Of a stretch of 64,000 bases of DNA, positions 37,851 through 49,728 are shown in pieces. This DNA is from Nitrosomonas sp. (GTDB lineage: Bacteria; Pseudomonadota; Gammaproteobacteria; Burkholderiales; Nitrosomonadaceae). Under the pieces are notes generated by a model. It had not been told where the DNA came from, made no database searches, and was given only the letters and a program-made list of their open reading frames with translations. A program made the translations under genes and the position numbers. The first letter of the stretch is position 1, and every line of letters begins with the position of its first letter. Location of the stretch: NCBI GenBank assembly GCA_016708955.1, contig JADJES010000006.1, positions 1 through 64,000 on the forward strand. The letters are read 5' to 3'.

Positions 37851-38429
37851 TCAACGTGCAGTTAAAGCGGATTGCAACAGATTAGCCGTCGCTTGTCCGC
37901 TGGTTTTGCTGACGTAATTTGTTACGATGGGAATAAATTGGCTTACCATATCAGGAGAAAGATTCAATTGCTGGAATGATGCGGCGAGTGCAGTTACGTT
38001 GCCCAACGCATTACTGTTATCTCCCATCAAAGAAGATAATCCGCCTGACAAATTCGACATGGCAGGGGCTGCATTCAGCATACTATCCATTCCTGGAACG
38101 GATTTGGATAATGTAGCAAATGCTTGCGGATTCATATTCCCCTGAGCCATCTGAAAAATCGCTCCGGCTCCCCCTAATGCTTGTTGGGGTGAAATGTTTA
38201 ACCGGTGAACCAGAATATCAACCAGGCCAATTTGGTTAATACCCGTTGTACTAGCAGCTGCCGTACCTGCATCGAGTACTTGCCTGCCACTTTGCGCTGC
38301 ACTTTCTATCGTTGACAGGCCGCGGTCTACCGTGCTCAAGGGATTATTAGGATTGCTGGTAGCTGCACAACCAATGACTGATATGAGTATTGTTAATGCA
38401 GTTAACTGATTGTAAATAATTCTTCTCAT
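37851..38429 (-). CDS. DUF2780-family lipoprotein
   Basis: The 192-residue protein has a type II signal peptide with lipobox VIGC (cysteine at 21). The DUF2780-like domain (LVDILVHRLNISPQQALGGA ... about 70-190) is helical and glycine/alanine rich. Function is unknown. It is monocistronic, with GGAGC before the start and a strong terminator behind. Confidence 0.83.
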   Translation of the reverse strand: MRRIIYNQLTALTILISVIGCAATSNPNNPLSTVDRGLSTIESAAQSGRQVLDAGTAAASTTGINQIGLVDILVHRLNISPQQALGGAGAIFQMAQGNMNPQAFATLSKSVPGMDSMLNAAPAMSNLSGGLSSLMGDNSNALGNVTALAASFQQLNLSPDMVSQFIPIVTNYVSKTSGQATANLLQSALTAR

Positions 38430-38633
38430 TGTGATTGCTCCTTACAAAGAAAATAGAGAATAATAAACGTCAAATGTAAATAAAAAACATTTTAAGTAAA
38501 TAACATGATGCCATTAATGAACGCTGAGTACTACATAAAATACATATTGTCATAAATTCTTCATAATTCAGTCATCAAATCTTCACACTAACAGATTAAG
38601 CTTACTGACATTATAAATACTCAGGAGAAAGTA

Positions 38634-38831
38634 ATGTATTGCTTGATTAAAGAATGGCCTAATAAAATGGCAACTCTGATGACCGAAGATGGTGTAGTTC
38701 TCTGGACATTCAGTGATATAGAAGAAGCCCGTAAAGTCTGGAAAGATTGGTGTTCCCTGCAAAATGACCGAGTTGCCAGTCAAATCCAGTATCTCGGTAA
38801 ATCAAATCTATCTGAACAGAATATTCCCTGA
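38634..38831 (+). CDS. Small hypothetical protein
   Basis: The 65-residue frame has CAGGAGAAAG 3-12 bases before the ATG, a strong ribosome site. The sequence is CLIKEWPNKMATLMTEDG then VVLWTFSDIEEARKVWKDW, an alpha/beta mix without a known domain. It is transcribed away from the lipoprotein gene. I cannot assign a function. Confidence 0.65.
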   Translation: MYCLIKEWPNKMATLMTEDGVVLWTFSDIEEARKVWKDWCSLQNDRVASQIQYLGKSNLSEQNIP

Positions 38832-39256
38832 TTCACTTTTTCAGTAACACAACGCCATCCGCATTTTCTGATCGTTATTGGTCAGTTCTATTCTTTTCTC
38901 AATGATCCATGCGGTATATTTCCCCCAACTATAAACAAAGCTCTTAGAATAAGCATCTTGACCATTCGTTCCGGGTAAGCTTTTATGAGTTCTACTGCTC
39001 CGTCAGGACACTTCCTGCAGCAACAAACCACTAAAACAGTTTTGAGTAGCGCAGCCGACAAATCCGGGCTTCCCGCGGGAACACTGGTGCATGTTGGCGA
39101 GAAACATGAATCGGAATCTAAAATTACCGTGACGCAATACAATGCGGATACATTGACGCGCGATGAAATCACTTCGATTGCAGAACTGCAGCATTTAAAA
39201 AATGCGGAACTGATTACTTGGGTGAATGTGGATGGTCTGAGTGATATCCATATTGT

Positions 39257-40692
<1,436 letters not shown>

Positions 40693-41502
40693 AGAGTACG
40701 AAGATTTTCTTTATATGGTTATCAAAGGTATCAGTCTTAACCGGGAGAAAAACTTTTGTTTGCAGTACGAGCAAATCAGTATTCTGCTGTTAGCCAATTA
40801 TGTGGTCACCTTTAAAGAAAAAGCTGATGATACATTTGATCCCATATACAACCACCTGCAAAATCGCACGGCGTACGGCAGGCTGGCAGGAATTACTTTA
40901 TCCTCTGATACGATAGTTGATGAATATTTTGTTGTAGAAGATAGTTTGGATGATGTGATCGATCCTCTGGAGGACGATATTTTGTTCAATTCCAGTAAAG
41001 AGATGCTGCAAACCGTGCAACAGATACGCCGTGGTTTGATTTCCATGAAACGCAATATTTCTCCACTGCGCGAGTTATTGGCAACAATTCAGCGTATCGA
41101 TACTCCCTTGTTGCAGGAAAAAACACTACGTTATTACGGGGATGTTTATGATCATGTGCTTCGCGTCACCGATTCACTCGAATCGTATCGAGAAAGGATT
41201 TCTGCCATGCATGATATTTATCTTTCCAGCATCAGCAATAAGTTGAATGAAACAATGAAAGTCCTGACCATTTTTGCATCCATTTTCATACCATTGACTT
41301 TTATCGCCGGTATTTATGGAATGAATTTTGAATACATGCCAGAACTGAAATGGCGTTGGGCATATCCGGCGATATGGGTGATTTTTATTACGATTAGTTT
41401 AGGGCTGCTCTATTATTTTAAAAAGAAAAAATGGTTATAGTTTTTATCAGTAATGTCCGGCAATTGGGTTGAGTAGATTCTTTCTCTGGCGTTTTATCAA
41501 TC

Positions 41503-41670
41503 CTAGGAGTCTGTCGGACTTAAGCAATCGTAGCGAGCCGAGTGGAAGAACGAGTGCATATTTTCTCTATTTTGAGGCGCATAGTCGATCTATGCAACAA
41601 GAAATTGAGGAAATATGAACCATTATCCCACTGGCGCAGTAGATTGACCTTAAGTCCGACAGACTCCTAG
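41503..41670. repeat. 168-bp palindromic mini-element (MITE-like) between corA and valS
   Basis: The outer 22 bases at each end are perfect inverted repeats, CTAGGAGTCTGTCGGACTTA at the left and its complement at the right. The 4-bp CTAG at each border may be a target duplication, leaving an inverted repeat starting GAGTCTGTCGGACTT. The inside has an imperfect GCGCATAGTCGATCTATGC dyad and no gene. It begins 6 bp after the valS stop (41676) and may act as the terminator of both neighbours. Confidence 0.85.
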
Positions 41671-41675
41671 CGTAA

Positions 41676-44438
41676 TCAATTCAGTTTCTGTAATTGTTCA
41701 TTCAGGTTATCAAGTTTTGTATGAAATGCGGTCAAACGATCATTCTCCTGTGTCACTACGTTTGCCGGTGCGCGTTCGACAAAGCTTGGGTTTGACAGTT
41801 TGGTTTGCGCTTTGGCGATTTCTGCTTCGAGGCGTGTTATTTCTTTGGTCAAACGTTCGCGCTCAGCTTCGATATCTATTTCAATTTTTAGCATCAACTT
41901 GAAATCTCTTACGATAGATACTGGCGCATCCGCATCGGGCAGTCCATCCTGGCAAATTTCTATGCCGGATAATTTGACCAGCGACAATAAGTACGGTGAG
42001 TAATCCGTCAATGTTTGATGATTTCCGGCTGCCAGCAATGGTACTTTTAATGCTGGCGATAAATTCATTTCACTACGCAGCGTGCGGCAGGCATTAATCA
42101 TCTCTTTTAGTAAATTAATATTCTCAATGGCTTGCTGATTAATGGCCGCAAGATTCGCGATTGGATAAGGCTGGCACATAATGCTCGCACCCGATTTTCC
42201 AGCCAATGGCGCAACTTTTTGCCACAACTCCTCGGTGATAAATGGAATAACCGGATGAGCCAGCCGCAACATGGTTTCCAATACCCGTACCAAGGTGCGG
42301 CGTGTTGCTCGTTGTATTGCGTCTTGATCACTATTTAACTGCACTTTGGCAAACTCAACATACCAATCGCAATATTCATCCCAGACTAATTCGTAAATCT
42401 CGCGTGCGGCCAAGTCAAAACGGTAATTGCCGAATGCTTGTTCAACTGTTAGCTCGGCTTGCTGTAAGCGGCTGATGATCCAATGATCCGCGGCGGAGTA
42501 AGTTACTGATAACGCTTCATCCACCCCGGTATCTTTTTCTTCACAATTCATCATGACATAGCGGGTTGCGTTCCAGAGCTTGTTACAGAAATTTCTGTAC
42601 CCTTCGCAACGTTGCATATCAAATTTGATATCCCGCCCATGGGATGCCAAGCTGGCGAATGTAAAGCGCAAGGCATCGGTGCCGAACGCCGGAATGCCAT
42701 CGGGAAAATGTTTGCGGGTGTTTTTCTCAATGGATTCGGCTTGTTTCGGATTCATTAATCCGGTTGTGCGCTTTGCAATCAAAGCGGGCAGGGTGATGCC
42801 GTCAATCAGATCCAATGGATCCAGCACATTGCCTTTGGATTTACTCATTTTCTGACCTTCAGCATCACGAATCAGGCCAGTGATATAAACTTCCTTGAAT
42901 GGCACTTTGCCGGTGAAATGCAGCGACATCATCACCATGCGCGCGACCCAAAAGAAAATGATGTCAAAGCCGGTGATGAGTACCGAAGTCGGCAGGAAGG
43001 TTTTTAGTTCCGGCGTTTCATCCGGCCAACCCAAGGTGGAGAATGGCCAGAGCGCTGATGAGAACCAGGTATCCAGCACATCGTCATCTTGTTTCAGATT
43101 ATTTTTCCCGGAAAGCTGTTGCGCTTCTTCCAGATTATGCGCAACCGTGATGTTGCCGTCTTCGTCGTACCATGCGGGAATGCGGTGTCCCCACCATAAT
43201 TGACGGGAAATACACCAATCCTGGATATTTTCCAGCCACTGATTGTAGACATGCGCCCAGTTGTCCGGCGTAAATTTAACTTCACCATTCGCGACAACTT
43301 CTAACCCGCGCTTTGCTAAACCTTCCATCGCGACATACCATTGATCGGTCAGCATCGGTTCAATAATGGTATTGGTGCGATCGCCACGCGGCGCCATGAG
43401 TTTGTGGGGTTTGGTTTCAACCAGGAAACCTTGTGTTTCCAGATCAGCAATGATCTTTTTCCTGGCATCAAAACGATCCATGCCTTGATATTCAACCGGT
43501 GCCAGATCATTGATTTTTCCATCTAGGGTAAGAATACTGATAGGAATCAGGTGGTGCCGTTGTCCCACCTGGTAATCGTTGAAATCGTGTGCCGGGGTGA
43601 TTTTGACACACCCTGTGCCGAATTCCTGATCGACATAAGTGTCTGCAATAATGGGGATGGTTCGTTCACAGAGCGGCAGCCTGACATGACGTCCGATCAA
43701 GTGTTGATACCGCGGATCGTCGGGATGCACGGCAACGGCCACATCTCCAAGCATGGTTTCAGGGCGAGTGGTGGCGACAATTAAAGATTCTGTGTGTTCG
43801 GTATGAATGCCATCCGCCTGTTCCAGCGGATAACGAATATGCCACAAGGAACCATTTTCTTCTGTCGCTACTACTTCCAGATCGGAAACCGCTGTCTGTA
43901 ACACCGGATCCCAGTTCACCAGCCGTTTGCCACGATAAATGAGACCTTCGCGATAGAGGCAGACAAATACTTCAGTCACTGCACGCGATAAAGCGGCATC
44001 CATGGTGAAACGTTCGCGCGTCCAGTCGCAGGAAGTGCCCAGACGCCGCATTTGACGGGTGATCGTGGAGCCGGATTCTTCTTTCCATTGCCACACTTTT
44101 TCCAGAAAAGCTTCCCGTCCCAACGTGCGACGATCGAGCTTCTGCTGGTCCAGTTGACGTTCAACCACAATCTGTGTGGCGATACCAGCGTGATCAGTGC
44201 CTGGCTGCCATAACGTGTTATCTCCTAACATGCGGTGGTAGCGGGTCAACGCATCCATCAAAGTATGCTGGAACGCATGTCCCATATGCAAGGTACCTGT
44301 GACATTCGGCGGCGGCAACATAATGCAGTAAGCAGATTGGTCTGTTATAGCGGTTGGTTTGAAATGGCCAGCCAATTCCCAGATGGAATACCAACGATCT
44401 TCAATGCGTTTGGGGTCAAAACTTTTTTCGAGTTCCAT
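41676..44438 (-). CDS. valS: ValS, valyl-tRNA synthetase
   Basis: This 920-residue class I synthetase has the HIGH-type motif PPPNVTGTLHMGHAF at 42-56 and KMSKSKGN near 540. An editing domain lies between them, and a C-terminal coiled coil (IDIEAERERLTKEITRLEAE, about 855-915) follows. It charges tRNA-Val. It is downstream of holC and pepA, as often seen in proteobacteria. Confidence 0.97.
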   Translation of the reverse strand: MELEKSFDPKRIEDRWYSIWELAGHFKPTAITDQSAYCIMLPPPNVTGTLHMGHAFQHTLMDALTRYHRMLGDNTLWQPGTDHAGIATQIVVERQLDQQKLDRRTLGREAFLEKVWQWKEESGSTITRQMRRLGTSCDWTRERFTMDAALSRAVTEVFVCLYREGLIYRGKRLVNWDPVLQTAVSDLEVVATEENGSLWHIRYPLEQADGIHTEHTESLIVATTRPETMLGDVAVAVHPDDPRYQHLIGRHVRLPLCERTIPIIADTYVDQEFGTGCVKITPAHDFNDYQVGQRHHLIPISILTLDGKINDLAPVEYQGMDRFDARKKIIADLETQGFLVETKPHKLMAPRGDRTNTIIEPMLTDQWYVAMEGLAKRGLEVVANGEVKFTPDNWAHVYNQWLENIQDWCISRQLWWGHRIPAWYDEDGNITVAHNLEEAQQLSGKNNLKQDDDVLDTWFSSALWPFSTLGWPDETPELKTFLPTSVLITGFDIIFFWVARMVMMSLHFTGKVPFKEVYITGLIRDAEGQKMSKSKGNVLDPLDLIDGITLPALIAKRTTGLMNPKQAESIEKNTRKHFPDGIPAFGTDALRFTFASLASHGRDIKFDMQRCEGYRNFCNKLWNATRYVMMNCEEKDTGVDEALSVTYSAADHWIISRLQQAELTVEQAFGNYRFDLAAREIYELVWDEYCDWYVEFAKVQLNSDQDAIQRATRRTLVRVLETMLRLAHPVIPFITEELWQKVAPLAGKSGASIMCQPYPIANLAAINQQAIENINLLKEMINACRTLRSEMNLSPALKVPLLAAGNHQTLTDYSPYLLSLVKLSGIEICQDGLPDADAPVSIVRDFKLMLKIEIDIEAERERLTKEITRLEAEIAKAQTKLSNPSFVERAPANVVTQENDRLTAFHTKLDNLNEQLQKLN

Positions 44439-44594
44439 GGAATTTAAGTTGTATTGAATGGTACAAATAAGATCGCCATTATAGCGGATGGCATTTCGAT
44501 GCGTATGACAACAAACAAAAGCTTCTTTTTATATGTCGAGAAGAATTTGTTGGGGGGCGGTATCTTGAAGGTGATCGGGTTGTAAACGGGACGA

Positions 44595-44954
44595 TTATTT
44601 AGTTTGATCAACTAGGCGGATTTCCAGTGCCTTAGTTAAAGCTTTTCTATCCAAGGCATCCATTTCGATGTTGGCGTCTGCCAGTGCGGCATCGAGTATT
44701 TGCCGGATGGGTGTCAAGCGCTTTGGTTGCGGTTGTATGACTGCTGGATGAAGGATTACAGCCTCAGTTAACACCGGTATTTTGTTCGCAAGGACTGGCG
44801 CTGTATGATCATCTGGTAACGTAGAAACAGAAGTAATTAGCGAATTAGGGCTAGCGATTATATTACCTTGATTCTGATATTTATTCAGCAAGCTGCGGAA
44901 TTTTTCCAATATCTCAGAATCGTCGGTATCTATTGAAGTCTTATCATCATTCAT
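44595..44954 (-). CDS. Hypothetical protein between holC and valS
   Basis: The product has 119 residues, acidic at the N-terminus (MNDDKTSIDTDDSEILEKF), with a proline-rich middle and a helical end (LTPIRQILDAALADANIEMD). No domain is recognised. It lies 28 bp after holC on the same strand and probably belongs to the pepA-holC-valS transcript. The ribosome site is weak. Confidence 0.65.
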   Translation of the reverse strand: MNDDKTSIDTDDSEILEKFRSLLNKYQNQGNIIASPNSLITSVSTLPDDHTAPVLANKIPVLTEAVILHPAVIQPQPKRLTPIRQILDAALADANIEMDALDRKALTKALEIRLVDQTK

Positions 44955-44982
44955 CGTAGAGAAAATCAGTGGCTCTATTTAA

Positions 44983-45405
44983 TCAATCAAGATTGAAGTG
45001 TTGTATCTCATAACCGGTATCTTTATAAAAACGATAGCGTTCACGGGCTGCCAGCTTATCCTCATGAGAAACACCCGCGATCTCGATAATCCTATTGAAT
45101 TGATTGAATAAAGGAGGATGTTGCTGATGTAGATTAAGTAGTACGTCATAATGACTGTCCGGTGGGATCTGATCACTCAAAATAACCGGTGTAACATTGA
45201 GCAACTGGGGATCATCTTGAATAGTGCAATGCGGAATAAAACTGGTAGGGGAGAAAGTCCAAAGTAATTCATTGAGTCGTTCAAGTACTGTCACATCAGG
45301 GGAATAAACCATTATTTTCATATTTTGTTTGACAGCCTTGGCGCACAGTCGGCAGGCTGTTTGCAATTTATCATTGGATCCCGAATAGAAATAAATTTGA
45401 GTCAT
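44983..45405 (-). CDS. holC: HolC, DNA polymerase III subunit chi
   Basis: The 140-residue protein begins MTQIYFYSGSNDKLQTACRL, the HolC fold, with LLWTFSPTSFIPH and LAARERYRFYKDTGYEIQHF near the end. Chi links the clamp loader to SSB. It lies between pepA and valS, the usual order. Confidence 0.93.
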   Translation of the reverse strand: MTQIYFYSGSNDKLQTACRLCAKAVKQNMKIMVYSPDVTVLERLNELLWTFSPTSFIPHCTIQDDPQLLNVTPVILSDQIPPDSHYDVLLNLHQQHPPLFNQFNRIIEIAGVSHEDKLAARERYRFYKDTGYEIQHFNLD

Positions 45406-45551
45406 TCAATATTCAATCTACTTAATGCTTTACCACTATCAATTCGCATTACCACAGCGTCTTTATTGCTGATTAATTCGGCGCACACACGGAATAATGA
45501 TGCCTTATTCATCACGGATCTAGGAATTAATCAGCAAGTTTAAGCGCTATG

Positions 45552-47087
45552 TTAATTGCCTGTTTTAGCTTGTGTAATTAAGAATTGTGTCAATAGCGGA
45601 ACAGGCCGGCCGGTTGAACCTTTTTCTTTACCGGATTTCCATGCTGTCCCTGCGATATCCAGATGCGCCCAACGGTATTTCTTGGTAAAACGGGATAAAA
45701 AGCAAGCGGCTGTGATGGTCCCTGCAGCGCGTCCCCCGATGTTGGCAATATCCGCAAAATTACTTTTCAATAAATCCTGATATTCATCCCACAAAGGCAG
45801 CTGCCAGGCTCGGTCAATGGCTTGTTCGCCAGCAGCCAAAAGCGCCTGTGCCAGCTTGTCATCGTTGCTGATCAATCCTGTCGTAAAATTTCCGAGTGCG
45901 ATTACACACGCACCGGTCAATGTTGCGATATCAATGACTACTTTCGGGTTGTAACGTTCTGCGTAAGTTAATGCATCACACAAAATCAGGCGTCCTTCTG
46001 CATCGGTATTCAGAATCTCGATTGTTTGGCCAGACATGCTGGTTACCACATCACCTGGTTTTGTTGCTCTGCCACCAGGCATATTTTCGGTTGCTGGAAT
46101 GATCCCAACTACATTGATGGGTAACTTCATTTCGGCGATCGCAAGCAGGGTTCCCAAAACACTGCCGGCCCCGCTCATGTCGAATTTCATCTCGTCCATT
46201 TCGGCAGCAGGTTTGAGAGAAATGCCACCGGTATCAAAAGTAACGCCTTTTCCTACCAAAACAATCGGATTTTCTTTTTTGCCCGATCCTTGGTATTCCA
46301 GCACAATTAATTTCGCCGGTTGCTCGCTACCTCGCGCGACGGCGAGAAGAGAACCCATTCCCAGCTTTTCCATATCTTTTTCTTCAAGTACAGATGCTTT
46401 GAGTTTGTGGGATTTAGCAAGATCTTTAGCTTGTTTAGCCAGATATGTGGGTGTGCAAATATTCGGTGCAAGATTTCCCAGATCTTTCGCCAGATTCATT
46501 CCATGTGCTATCGCCCGGCTTTGCAGCATGGCTTCTTCGCAAGTCGCCAACTCAGTACGGCTATCAATGCACAATACTAACTTACGTAAGCTACGCGGAC
46601 TATTTTCCGGCTTACTTTTAAGCTGATCAAACCGGTAGTTGTTGCTGGTTGCGGTTATGACAATTTGTGAAACTTTCCAGTGACTTGCCCGCTCTTTGAT
46701 TGGAAAGTCGGATAAAAACAGTGTTGCGTCAGTAACTGCTGTTTTTTGCAAAGCATTTAAAGTAGTATTGACTGCAGACAGAAATGTTTTTTCTTTGAAT
46801 TCCGATTCCTTGCCTAATCCAATCAATAGAACCCTTTTAAACAGCGTATCTGGAACATTATGCAATAGTAGCGCGGTGTTGGCTTTGCCATCCATATCGC
46901 CCAGCGCAAGTATATTTTTAATATACCCTTGGGTAATTTTATCCAGAATCTTGGCTGAATCGGTCAATTTTCTTGATTCAAAAATACCCACTACTACACA
47001 GGCTCCGCGTTGTTTCTCCGGGGTTCCTACTTTTATTGCAAAATCCACGTCAGACTCCTTTTTAGAAATTTTTTCCAAGAAATTCAT
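45552..47087 (-). CDS. pepA: PepA, leucyl aminopeptidase
   Basis: This 511-residue M17 enzyme has the signature NTDAEGRLIL near 350. Metal ligands are in VGKGVTFDTGG and FDMSGAGS, and GGRATKPGD is present. It cleaves N-terminal residues from peptides in the cytoplasm. It starts the minus-strand run pepA-holC-hypothetical-valS. The lptFG genes often found divergent to it are absent. Confidence 0.96.
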   Translation of the reverse strand: MNFLEKISKKESDVDFAIKVGTPEKQRGACVVVGIFESRKLTDSAKILDKITQGYIKNILALGDMDGKANTALLLHNVPDTLFKRVLLIGLGKESEFKEKTFLSAVNTTLNALQKTAVTDATLFLSDFPIKERASHWKVSQIVITATSNNYRFDQLKSKPENSPRSLRKLVLCIDSRTELATCEEAMLQSRAIAHGMNLAKDLGNLAPNICTPTYLAKQAKDLAKSHKLKASVLEEKDMEKLGMGSLLAVARGSEQPAKLIVLEYQGSGKKENPIVLVGKGVTFDTGGISLKPAAEMDEMKFDMSGAGSVLGTLLAIAEMKLPINVVGIIPATENMPGGRATKPGDVVTSMSGQTIEILNTDAEGRLILCDALTYAERYNPKVVIDIATLTGACVIALGNFTTGLISNDDKLAQALLAAGEQAIDRAWQLPLWDEYQDLLKSNFADIANIGGRAAGTITAACFLSRFTKKYRWAHLDIAGTAWKSGKEKGSTGRPVPLLTQFLITQAKTGN

Positions 47088-47354
47088 TTATGTCGTTTGT
47101 TTTTGGCACACTTGTAGTCGAATTATTTCAAATAATTAAAACAATTTATACGGAAGATTAATAGCATAACATCTGCTTAATTGAAACAATGAATACTTGT
47201 TAAGGGTATAAAGTATAGAGCAGAGAAAACTTACAAGTTGCTACAAATATATCTTATGAAATTAATTGAATATGTTATCTTTATATGATTCTAAAAACAG
47301 AATAATTCATGCTTTCAATAATATATAAGTGTTATCTAATAATAAGGATAATAA

Positions 47355-48209
47355 GTGATTGATGATACATTGAAAAGACGACTAGATTATTGCACAACGC
47401 TACCAAGTCTGCCTGCAGTTGCCATCAAAATAATTGAAATGGCCAATGATCCTGATGCCGATATCAGGACAGTTTGTGAATATATTTCTCTGGATCCGGT
47501 TCTCGCGGCAAAATTACTTCGTACAGCCAATACCCCTTTGTATAAATCGCGCCGGGTTGCAACCAATATCCGGCAGGCTGTCAGCATTCTTGGAACACAT
47601 ACTGTTCTTGTCATTGCGTTATCCTTTTCATTAGCCAATTCATTAATGGCGACTCCGTTGTCAAATATTAGCGCTGCTTTTGACAGCAATATTTTCTGGC
47701 GCCGGTCGATTACATCAGCGCTTGCCAGCCGCGCGCTTGGGGAAAAGCTTGAATTGAATTTTCTGGATGATTTATTTCTGGCAGGGTTAGTGCAGGAAAT
47801 TGGTATTCTCGCCTTTTGGGTCATTATGCCTGAAGAGTATGGGAAAATCTTTGCATCAACTCCTGATCATGACGAGTTACTTGAAATGGAACGTGAAAAT
47901 TTAGGGGCTGGGCATGATGAATTGGGTTACGCGCTTCTCAAAAAATGGCATATTCCGGATTATATCGCCTTATCCTGTATCAACAGTCACTCCCAACCGG
48001 AACCCCAAAATTTAGGACCAACGCTTCAATCTTGTTTGGCGGTATCCCGTTACTTAGCTGATTATTTCCTGTATCCACACGAAGCTGGAAGAATGATTGC
48101 ACTGAATAAAGCAACGCAAGATTGGCTTGGACTTGATCCTTCTGCACTCATTGATGTCATAAAAATTATGGAAGTTGGATTGAGTGCTGTGGAAGAGCTT
48201 TTGAAATGA
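47355..48209 (+). CDS. HDOD domain protein
   Basis: The 284-residue protein starts at a GTG with AAGGAT upstream. The HDOD domain covers about residues 10-210 (LPSLPAVAIKIIEMANDPDA ... DDLFLAGLVQEIGILA). HDOD proteins are signalling scaffolds or degenerate phosphohydrolases. The stop overlaps the start of a diguanylate cyclase gene (ATGA), so the two are translationally coupled and probably act in one pathway. Confidence 0.9.
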   Translation: MIDDTLKRRLDYCTTLPSLPAVAIKIIEMANDPDADIRTVCEYISLDPVLAAKLLRTANTPLYKSRRVATNIRQAVSILGTHTVLVIALSFSLANSLMATPLSNISAAFDSNIFWRRSITSALASRALGEKLELNFLDDLFLAGLVQEIGILAFWVIMPEEYGKIFASTPDHDELLEMERENLGAGHDELGYALLKKWHIPDYIALSCINSHSQPEPQNLGPTLQSCLAVSRYLADYFLYPHEAGRMIALNKATQDWLGLDPSALIDVIKIMEVGLSAVEELLK

Positions 48210-48817
48210 CTATTCACCATCCGTGCGAAGTAGCGGGGATTCTGGCAGAAGCCAAAGAGTTACTGATGATACACGATCTCTCCAGGATGAAGGATTTGGA
48301 AGATAAATCGCAGCGTGATGGATTAACCGGAGCTTACAACCGGACCTATTTCGATGAAACATTGCGGCGCGAATTTAACCTAGCAATGCAATACAATCTG
48401 CCTTTGACCATCGCTATTATTGACCTTGATCATTTTAAGAGTGTCAATGATACTTATGGGCATGTTGCAGGAGACTCATTATTGGCAACTGTCGTAAAAA
48501 CACTTTTCGACCAAATTCGCCAGGATGACACGCTGAGCCGTTATGGTGGTGAAGAATTTGCTTTGATTCTTCCAGGCACAACACTTGCTGCCTCAAGAAC
48601 GCTAATTTCGCGTTTAAAAGATTCCATTGCCGCGATTGCGTATAAATTTGATGGGGGCATTACAATCCAAATTACTGCTTCCATCGGTGTCGCTTCTTAT
48701 TATGAAAATGCAACACATTTCCAGGAGCCGAAGGATCTAATCAAAGCTGCTGACTACGCGCTTTATGCTGCCAAGCATGCCGGCCGCAATCAAATTATGG
48801 AGTGGAGCGCTAGTTAG
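48206..48817 (+). CDS. Diguanylate cyclase (GGDEF domain)
   Basis: The 203-residue protein has a short N-terminal helix and a GGDEF domain from about 38. DLDHFKSVNDTYGHVAGD and the active site RYGGEEFALI are intact. No clear inhibitory RxxD is seen four residues before GGEEF, where the sequence is QDDTLSRY. It makes cyclic di-GMP. It follows the HDOD gene with a 4-bp overlap. Confidence 0.93.
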   Translation: MTIHHPCEVAGILAEAKELLMIHDLSRMKDLEDKSQRDGLTGAYNRTYFDETLRREFNLAMQYNLPLTIAIIDLDHFKSVNDTYGHVAGDSLLATVVKTLFDQIRQDDTLSRYGGEEFALILPGTTLAASRTLISRLKDSIAAIAYKFDGGITIQITASIGVASYYENATHFQEPKDLIKAADYALYAAKHAGRNQIMEWSAS

Positions 48818-48865
48818 GTTTTTCATAACCCAAGCTGTCTTGCATTAAAGAAAATCATAAACCAC

Positions 48866-49696
48866 ATGAATCTGATCATTCAAGGACTGGAAGTTAATAA
48901 TAGTGATTTGCGGGCTTTAGCTAAGCTATCCCAAGCAGATGGAATAGAGCGAATTACCGGCCAAGCTTTCCGATTGACAAATGCCGCTCATTCCAATGAT
49001 ATTTCAGAGTATTGCACACAAGCAGAATTGGATTTTGCTTTTGTAAACGCTGACTTGAAGCTAACCGATTTTAAATTGATTGCAATGGATATGGATTCTA
49101 CGTTATTGGCTATTGAGTCTATTGATGAAATTGCTGATATGCAGCATATAAAACCCCAAGTTGCAGCCATTACATTGCAGACTATGCAGGGCGAAATAAG
49201 TTTTGAAGAAAGCCTCACCCGTCGTACGGCTTTATTACGAGGTTTGCATTACGACGCACTGCAAAAAGTCTATGACGAACGTGTCAAACTTAATCCCGGT
49301 GCTGAAAAAATGTTGCAACAAGCCAAACTAGCCGGGTTAAAAACGATGGTCATTTCTGGCGGATTCACATTTTTTACCGATCGGATTAAAGCCAGATTGG
49401 GATTTGATTTTTCGGCTGCCAATGTGCTGGAGATTGATGACAATAGACTGACAGGAAAGGTGGTTGGAGAAATTATCGGTAGACAAGGAAAAGCACAAGT
49501 ATTAAATCAGATTCGTGATGAACTGGGCATTAAGCGTGAGCAGATTATCGCTATTGGGGATGGCGCCAATGATCTGGGTATGATGACAGAGGCTGGGATC
49601 AGTATTGCTTATCATGCCAAACCCATCGTAAGGGATCATGCAACCTACGCGATTGAGTATGTCGGGTTGGATGGTGTTATCAATTTATTCAAATAA
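48866..49696 (+). CDS. serB: SerB, phosphoserine phosphatase
   Basis: The 276-residue HAD-family enzyme has the nucleophile motif MDMDSTLL (D75, D77), ISGGFTFF, and GDGANDLGMM. It makes serine from phosphoserine. It begins 48 bp after the GGDEF gene. An N-terminal regulatory extension of about 70 residues is present. Confidence 0.95.
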   Translation: MNLIIQGLEVNNSDLRALAKLSQADGIERITGQAFRLTNAAHSNDISEYCTQAELDFAFVNADLKLTDFKLIAMDMDSTLLAIESIDEIADMQHIKPQVAAITLQTMQGEISFEESLTRRTALLRGLHYDALQKVYDERVKLNPGAEKMLQQAKLAGLKTMVISGGFTFFTDRIKARLGFDFSAANVLEIDDNRLTGKVVGEIIGRQGKAQVLNQIRDELGIKREQIIAIGDGANDLGMMTEAGISIAYHAKPIVRDHATYAIEYVGLDGVINLFK

Positions 49697-49728
49697 ATTG
49701 AATCGGCTTGCTTGTCTGTTAGGCGAAT

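Noticed and set aside
46036..46626. 196-codon plus-strand frame inside pepA
   Set aside because: It is antisense to a well-conserved gene with intact signature motifs and has no features of its own.
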